Source of the DNA: Nocardiopsis alba DSM 43377
Lineage (GTDB): Bacteria > Actinomycetota > Actinomycetes > Streptosporangiales > Streptosporangiaceae
DNA length: 64,000 nucleotides
NCBI RefSeq assembly: GCF_000341225.1
Contig: NZ_ANAC01000013.1
Coordinates: 1 to 64,000 of the forward strand
Direction of reading: 5' to 3'
Below are positions 60,155 through 64,000 of the stretch, piece by piece (within the stretch, counting starts at the first letter, position 1; each line of letters starts with the position of its first letter). The notes beneath the pieces were generated by a model, which saw nothing but the letters and a program-made list of their open reading frames with translations, ran no database searches and was not told the DNA's origin. A program made the translations under genes and the position numbers.

Positions 60155-60400
60155 ATGAGCGACAGCGCCGAACAGGACATCATGACGACCATTCGCGGTC
60201 TGATGGACGAGGAGCACGCGCTCCGCTCCGACCCGGATGGTCTGGATCGAACCTCTCGCGCCCGGATGAAGCAGGTCGAGGAGGCGCTCGACCAGTGCTG
60301 GGATCTGCTGCGTCAACGCAGGGCGAAGGACGAGTACGGACAGGACCCGGAGGAGGCGAGGGTCCGCCCGGCCTCCGAGGTCGAGAACTACCGCCAATAG
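60155..60400 (+). CDS. DUF2630 family protein
   Basis: An 81-residue helical protein. IRGLMDEEHALRSDPDGLDR, ARMKQVEEALDQCWDLLRQR and RVRPASEVENYRQ match the DUF2630 family of small actinobacterial proteins in order and length. The function is unknown; a coiled-coil dimer is likely. It sits alone between two hairpins. Confidence 0.88.
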   Translation: MSDSAEQDIMTTIRGLMDEEHALRSDPDGLDRTSRARMKQVEEALDQCWDLLRQRRAKDEYGQDPEEARVRPASEVENYRQ

Positions 60401-60447
60401 CGTCGAACGCGAAACCGGGAGCCTCCGGCGAGCGTCAACAACGATGA

Positions 60448-60475
60448 GTGCCGGTCCGAGGGTTCGGGCCGGCAC
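60448..60475 (+). terminator. terminator of the DUF2630 gene
   Basis: A 12-base stem (60448-60459 with 60464-60475, one G-U pair), GGGT loop, followed by a T-rich tail. Confidence 0.7.
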
Positions 60476-60508
60476 CCTCTTTCCGTTCGGCGCGCACGAA
60501 GGAACCGC

Positions 60509-61186
60509 ATGTTCGCCACGCTCACCGGCCTGGGCCTGTCCTCCGCGGCGGGGCTCAACGCCTACATCCCCCTCCTCCTCGTCGGGCTGGTCGCCCGCTT
60601 CACCGACCTGATCCCGCTCGGTCCCACCTGGGCCTGGCTGGAGCATCCCGTCACCCTGATCAGTCTCGGGGTGCTGCTGGTCGTGGAGTTCGCGGCGGAC
60701 AAGTTCCCGGCGCTGGACAGCGTCAACGACGTCGTCCAGACGATCGTCCGACCGACCTCGGGCGGCATCACCTTCGGCGCGGGCGCCTCCACGGTGGAGC
60801 TGTCCGAGATCACCGGCGAGGCCTCCGGGGCCGCCGTGTCCTCCGGCGGGGTGGACTGGGGACCGGTGATCGCCGGCGTGCTCATCGCTCTGGCCTTCCA
60901 CCTGGTCAAGGCGTTGTCGCGGCCGGTGATCAACACGATGAGCCTCGGCTGCGCGGCGCCGGTGGTCTCCTTCCTGGAGGACGTCGTCAGCTTCCTCACC
61001 TCGTTGATGGCCATCCTCCTTCCGGTGCTCATCCTCATCGTGTTCCCGGCGATGGTGTTCGCCGCGGTGTGGGTGGTGCGTCGACGTCGACGGCTACGGT
61101 CCGAACGTCGCGACCGGCGCGGTTCGGACCCCGAGGAGGCTCTCCAAGGCGGCGATGACCTGGATGATCCTCGGCGAGAGTGGTGA
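60509..61186 (+). CDS. DUF4126 membrane protein
   Basis: A 225-residue protein. GLGLSSAAGLNAYIPLLLVG (about 7-26) and FAADKFPALDSVNDVVQTIV (about 67-86) are typical of DUF4126. Four or five helices are predicted (about 10-30, 48-68, 112-135, 155-190). The C-terminal 35 residues are very basic, then acidic, and cytoplasmic. The function of the family is unknown. A HAD phosphatase gene follows within 45 bp and may be cotranscribed. Confidence 0.85.
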   Translation: MFATLTGLGLSSAAGLNAYIPLLLVGLVARFTDLIPLGPTWAWLEHPVTLISLGVLLVVEFAADKFPALDSVNDVVQTIVRPTSGGITFGAGASTVELSEITGEASGAAVSSGGVDWGPVIAGVLIALAFHLVKALSRPVINTMSLGCAAPVVSFLEDVVSFLTSLMAILLPVLILIVFPAMVFAAVWVVRRRRRLRSERRDRRGSDPEEALQGGDDLDDPRREW

Positions 61187-61230
61187 AAACCGCGTATCGC
61201 GAACGGACGTTCGGTCGTAAAGTGCATCCA

Positions 61231-61908
61231 ATGGCTGAGATGACATCCGAGAACCACGACCCCCACCACATCGTCTGGGACTGGAACGGAACCCTGCTGG
61301 ACGACAACCACGCCAACCTCGCCGCGGTCAACGCCGTCTGCGCGAGCTTCGGCCGTGAGCCGGTGGAGATGGACCATTGGCGTTCGATCTTCCGGCGTCC
61401 GCTCATCCCCTGCTACGAGGAGCTGCTGGGACGGACCTTCGCCGAGGGCGAGTGGGAGCGGGTCGAGAAACTGTACGACGAGAGCTACGTGAGCCACCTG
61501 CCCACCTGTGAGCTGGCGCAGGGCGTTCCCGACGTCCTCCACGCGTGGGCGGGGGAGGGACGCACCCAGTCGCTGCTGTCCATGGCCACCCACGAACACC
61601 TGGTCCCGCTGATCGCCGAGCGCGGTCTGACCTCGCACTTCACCCGGGTCGACGGGCGCAAGTTCGCCACGGTGAAGGACTCCAAGGCCGAGCACCTCAT
61701 CGACCATCTGCGGCGTCAGGACCTGGACCCCTCCCGGGTCGTCCTCATCGGGGACATCGACGACGACGCCCGCGCCGCCCGTGAGGCCGGGGCCCGCACG
61801 GTCCTGGTCGCCAGCGGCCTGATGGCCCGTGAGCGTCTGGAGGCCACCGGTGCCCCCGTCGTCGACTCTCCGGCCGAGGCGGTGGCGGCGGTCCGTTCCC
61901 TGAGCTGA
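61231..61908 (+). CDS. HAD-superfamily phosphatase
   Basis: A 225-residue phosphatase of HAD subfamily IA. Motif I is VWDWNGTLLDD, with the nucleophile Asp and an Asn in place of the second Asp of the usual DxD. Motif II is in LLSMATHEHL, the motif III lysine is in TVKDSKAEHL, and motif IV is VVLIGDIDDDARAA. It resembles phosphoglycolate-phosphatase-like proteins. The unusual D-W-N motif I still occurs in active members, though magnesium use may differ. The ATG at 61231 was chosen; an earlier GTG adds 17 residues overlapping the previous gene. Confidence 0.85.
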   Translation: MAEMTSENHDPHHIVWDWNGTLLDDNHANLAAVNAVCASFGREPVEMDHWRSIFRRPLIPCYEELLGRTFAEGEWERVEKLYDESYVSHLPTCELAQGVPDVLHAWAGEGRTQSLLSMATHEHLVPLIAERGLTSHFTRVDGRKFATVKDSKAEHLIDHLRRQDLDPSRVVLIGDIDDDARAAREAGARTVLVASGLMARERLEATGAPVVDSPAEAVAAVRSLS

Positions 61909-62121
61909 CCCTCCGTGACCATCGTCCGCTCCGGCGGGCGGACCCCGTTCTCGCGCGTCGTCGAGGGCGGGGTCCTCGCGTTCGGGCCGTCCCACGGTGA
62001 CCTGCGAACACCGGTGGGCCGGGCCGGGCGCCGAAACCCGGGCCGGCGCGTGAGCGCGGATACGCGGTGTTGTTAGATGGGTCTCAAAGCAACACGTTCA
62101 CGCGATTGGGAAGGCGGGCCA

Positions 62122-64000
62122 ATGACGGAGAGCAGCGTGCCCCGTGTGCTCTGGGAGCCCGACGAGGAACGGATCGAGTCCTCCAACGTCGTCGCGTTCG
62201 CACGATGGGCCGCACGGGAGAAGGGGGTCGAGGCCTTCGGCTCCGGCGGGTCCACCGCCGTCCGCGACTTCGACTACGACGCCCTGTGGCGCTGGTCGGT
62301 CACCGACATCGACGGTTTCTGGGCGTCCATCTGGGAGTTCTACGGGGTCCGGGCCGACACCCCCTACGAGGCGGTCCTGGCCGACCGGAGCATGCCGGGC
62401 GCCGAATGGTTCCCCGGTTCGACGCTCAACTACGCCCGGCACGTCTTCGAGGGGCGTGACGACGACACCGTCGCGATCCGGCACGCCACCGAGCTGCGTC
62501 CGCTCTCCGAGTGGACCTGGGGCGAGCTGCGCGAGTGCACCGCCGCCATCGCCTCGGGGCTGCGCAGGCTGGGTGTGGGCGAGGGCGACCGCGTCGCGGC
62601 CTACCTGCCCAACCTGCCGGAGACCATCGCCGCCTTCTACGCGGTGGCCTCCCTCGGCGCGATCTGGTCCTCCTGCTCGCCCGACTTCGGAGTGCGCAGC
62701 GTCATCGACCGGTTCGCGCAGATCGAACCGAAGGTGCTGCTGGCCGTGGACGGCTACCGCTACGGCGGCAAGGACTTCGACCGCCGACCGGTGGTCGAGG
62801 AACTGCGAGAGGCCCTGCCCACGGTCGAGCACACGGTCCTCCTCGACAACCTCTCCTCGGGCGCGACCCTGGAGGGCACCCTGCCCTGGTCCGAGCTGGA
62901 GGCCTCCGGCTCGGGCGACGCGCTGAGCTTCACCCCCGTCCCCTTCGACCACCCTCTGTGGGTCCTCTACTCCTCGGGGACGACCGGTCTGCCCAAGGCG
63001 ATCGTCCAGGGTCACGGTGGCATCCTGCTGGAGCAGCTCAAGAACCTGAACCTGCACCTGGACGCCCAGGAGCACGACCGGGTCTTCTGGTACACCACCA
63101 CCGGCTGGATGATGTGGAACTTCCTGGCCAGCGTCCTGCTGACCAAGGCCTCCATCGTCCTGTACGACGGCAGCCCCTCGACCCCCGCCTCCGGCCTGGA
63201 CACCCTGTGGGAGCTGGCCGCCGACGCCGGTGTGACGGTCTTCGGGACCAGCGCCGGGTTCCTGTCCTCCTGCATGAAGGAGGGCGTCCACCCGCGCGAG
63301 GGGCGCGACCTGTCCGCGCTCAAGGCGATCGGCTCCACCGGCTCCCCGCTCAGCCCCGAGGCCTTCTCCTGGGCGTACGAGGAGTTCGGATCGGACCTGT
63401 GGCTGTTCTCCACCAGCGGCGGCACCGACATCTGTAGCTGTCTGGTCGGCGGTACCCCGACGCTCCCCGTCTACGAGGGGGAGATCCAGTCCCGGGGCCT
63501 GGGCATGGCGGTGGCCTCCTGGGATCCCGAGGGCAAGGAGCTCATCGGCGAGGTCGGTGAACTGGTCGTCACCGAACCGGCCCCCTCGATGCCGGTGTAC
63601 CTGTGGGGCGACACCGACGGCGAGCGTCTGCGCGACAGCTACTTCTCCGTCTACCCCGGTATCTGGCGGCACGGCGACTGGATCGAGATCACCGAACGCG
63701 GCACGGCGATCATCTACGGGCGTTCGGACTCGACCATCAACCGCGGTGGCGTGCGTATGGGCACCAGCGAGATCTATCGCGCGGTCCTGTCCCTGGACGA
63801 CGTCCTGGACGCCCTGGTCGTCGACGTCCCTCAGGGCGACGGCTCCTCCAAGATCGAACTGTTCGTCGTCCTGCGCGAGGGCGCCGACCTGGAGGGCGAC
63901 GTGCCCAAGGAGATCGCCCGACGGATCCGCACCGACTGCTCGCCCCGCCACGTTCCGGACCGGGTCCGGGCGATCGCGGCGGTACCGCGCACGCTGTCGG
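62122..64000 (+). CDS. acetoacetyl-CoA synthetase (partial, runs off the window)
   Basis: The first 626 codons of an adenylate-forming enzyme. EWFPGSTLNYARHV near residue 95 and LYSSGTTGLPKAIVQGHGG near 285-303 (phosphate loop), then TTGWMMWN, SPLSPEAF, WRHGDWIEI and GRSDSTINRGGVRMGTSEIY are the acetoacetate-CoA ligase order. The usual length is about 650, so only the last 25 or so residues, including the catalytic lysine, are missing at the edge. It would activate acetoacetate, an end product of leucine breakdown. GAAGG precedes the ATG. Confidence 0.92.
   Translation, partial: MTESSVPRVLWEPDEERIESSNVVAFARWAAREKGVEAFGSGGSTAVRDFDYDALWRWSVTDIDGFWASIWEFYGVRADTPYEAVLADRSMPGAEWFPGSTLNYARHVFEGRDDDTVAIRHATELRPLSEWTWGELRECTAAIASGLRRLGVGEGDRVAAYLPNLPETIAAFYAVASLGAIWSSCSPDFGVRSVIDRFAQIEPKVLLAVDGYRYGGKDFDRRPVVEELREALPTVEHTVLLDNLSSGATLEGTLPWSELEASGSGDALSFTPVPFDHPLWVLYSSGTTGLPKAIVQGHGGILLEQLKNLNLHLDAQEHDRVFWYTTTGWMMWNFLASVLLTKASIVLYDGSPSTPASGLDTLWELAADAGVTVFGTSAGFLSSCMKEGVHPREGRDLSALKAIGSTGSPLSPEAFSWAYEEFGSDLWLFSTSGGTDICSCLVGGTPTLPVYEGEIQSRGLGMAVASWDPEGKELIGEVGELVVTEPAPSMPVYLWGDTDGERLRDSYFSVYPGIWRHGDWIEITERGTAIIYGRSDSTINRGGVRMGTSEIYRAVLSLDDVLDALVVDVPQGDGSSKIELFVVLREGADLEGDVPKEIARRIRTDCSPRHVPDRVRAIAAVPRTLS

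Overview
The window is high-GC DNA (roughly 70 % G+C) with GTG/TTG starts, Shine-Dalgarno motifs, many 4-bp ATGA/GTGA gene overlaps and long perfect hairpins between convergent genes. An SsgB-like sporulation protein, a conservon-type kinase/DUF742/P450 cluster, an LPXTG surface protein and an NnaR-type regulator point to a sporulating filamentous actinomycete. Nocardiopsis or a relative is my best guess, from overall feel rather than from a marker gene.

Layout. 0.1-5 kb: membrane protein, ArsR-like regulator, then a reduced conservon (histidine kinase, DUF742, CYP157-type P450). 5-12 kb: a second P450, GNAT, UBP zinc finger, a crotonase lacking both catalytic glutamates, an SSS symporter with a 43-aa partner, and an unknown 443-aa protein. 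12-17.4 kb: a PheC-like lipoprotein and a ribose-type ABC operon in which permease and binding protein are fused, with a LacI regulator and a perfect LacI operator. 17.8-25.7 kb: catabolic island 1 (ABM protein, GntR, CoA-transferase, CitE-like lyase, DctM-type permease plus a two-TM small protein, RraA aldolase, IclR, DUF1932 dehydrogenase). 25.8-35 kb: nitrate assimilation (narK, nasC, electron-transfer subunit, nirB, nirD, nnaR). 35-39.1 kb: catabolic island 2, an inverted paralogue of island 1 in which the dehydrogenase and RraA are one polypeptide. 39.2-42.6 kb: four tRNAs, an orphan roadblock protein, a class-IV aminotransferase, ssgB and another tRNA. 42.7-47.7 kb: PGPGW protein, thrS, a 52-aa protein with a duplicated motif, a hypothetical membrane protein and a small Ser/Thr kinase. 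47.8-53.5 kb: branched-chain acyl-CoA catabolism (acyl-CoA dehydrogenase, biotin-dependent carboxylase alpha and beta) under a divergent TetR with two operators. 53.5-64 kb: catalase, a repeat-built secreted protein, NDH-2, a pore-less channel-like protein, CsoR, an LPXTG Ser-Pro surface protein, DUF2630, DUF4126, a HAD phosphatase and the start of acetoacetyl-CoA synthetase.

How the genes work together. The nitrate cluster should import nitrate and reduce it through nitrite to ammonium. The two paralogous islands each combine a DctM-like permease, a tiny two-TM partner, an RraA aldolase and a DUF1932 dehydrogenase with an IclR regulator. No DctP binding protein and no normal DctQ is present at either. 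This is the best candidate for an undescribed uptake-plus-catabolism system, probably for a branched hydroxy- or oxo-acid. All functions are assigned by reading sequence motifs; no database search was run.
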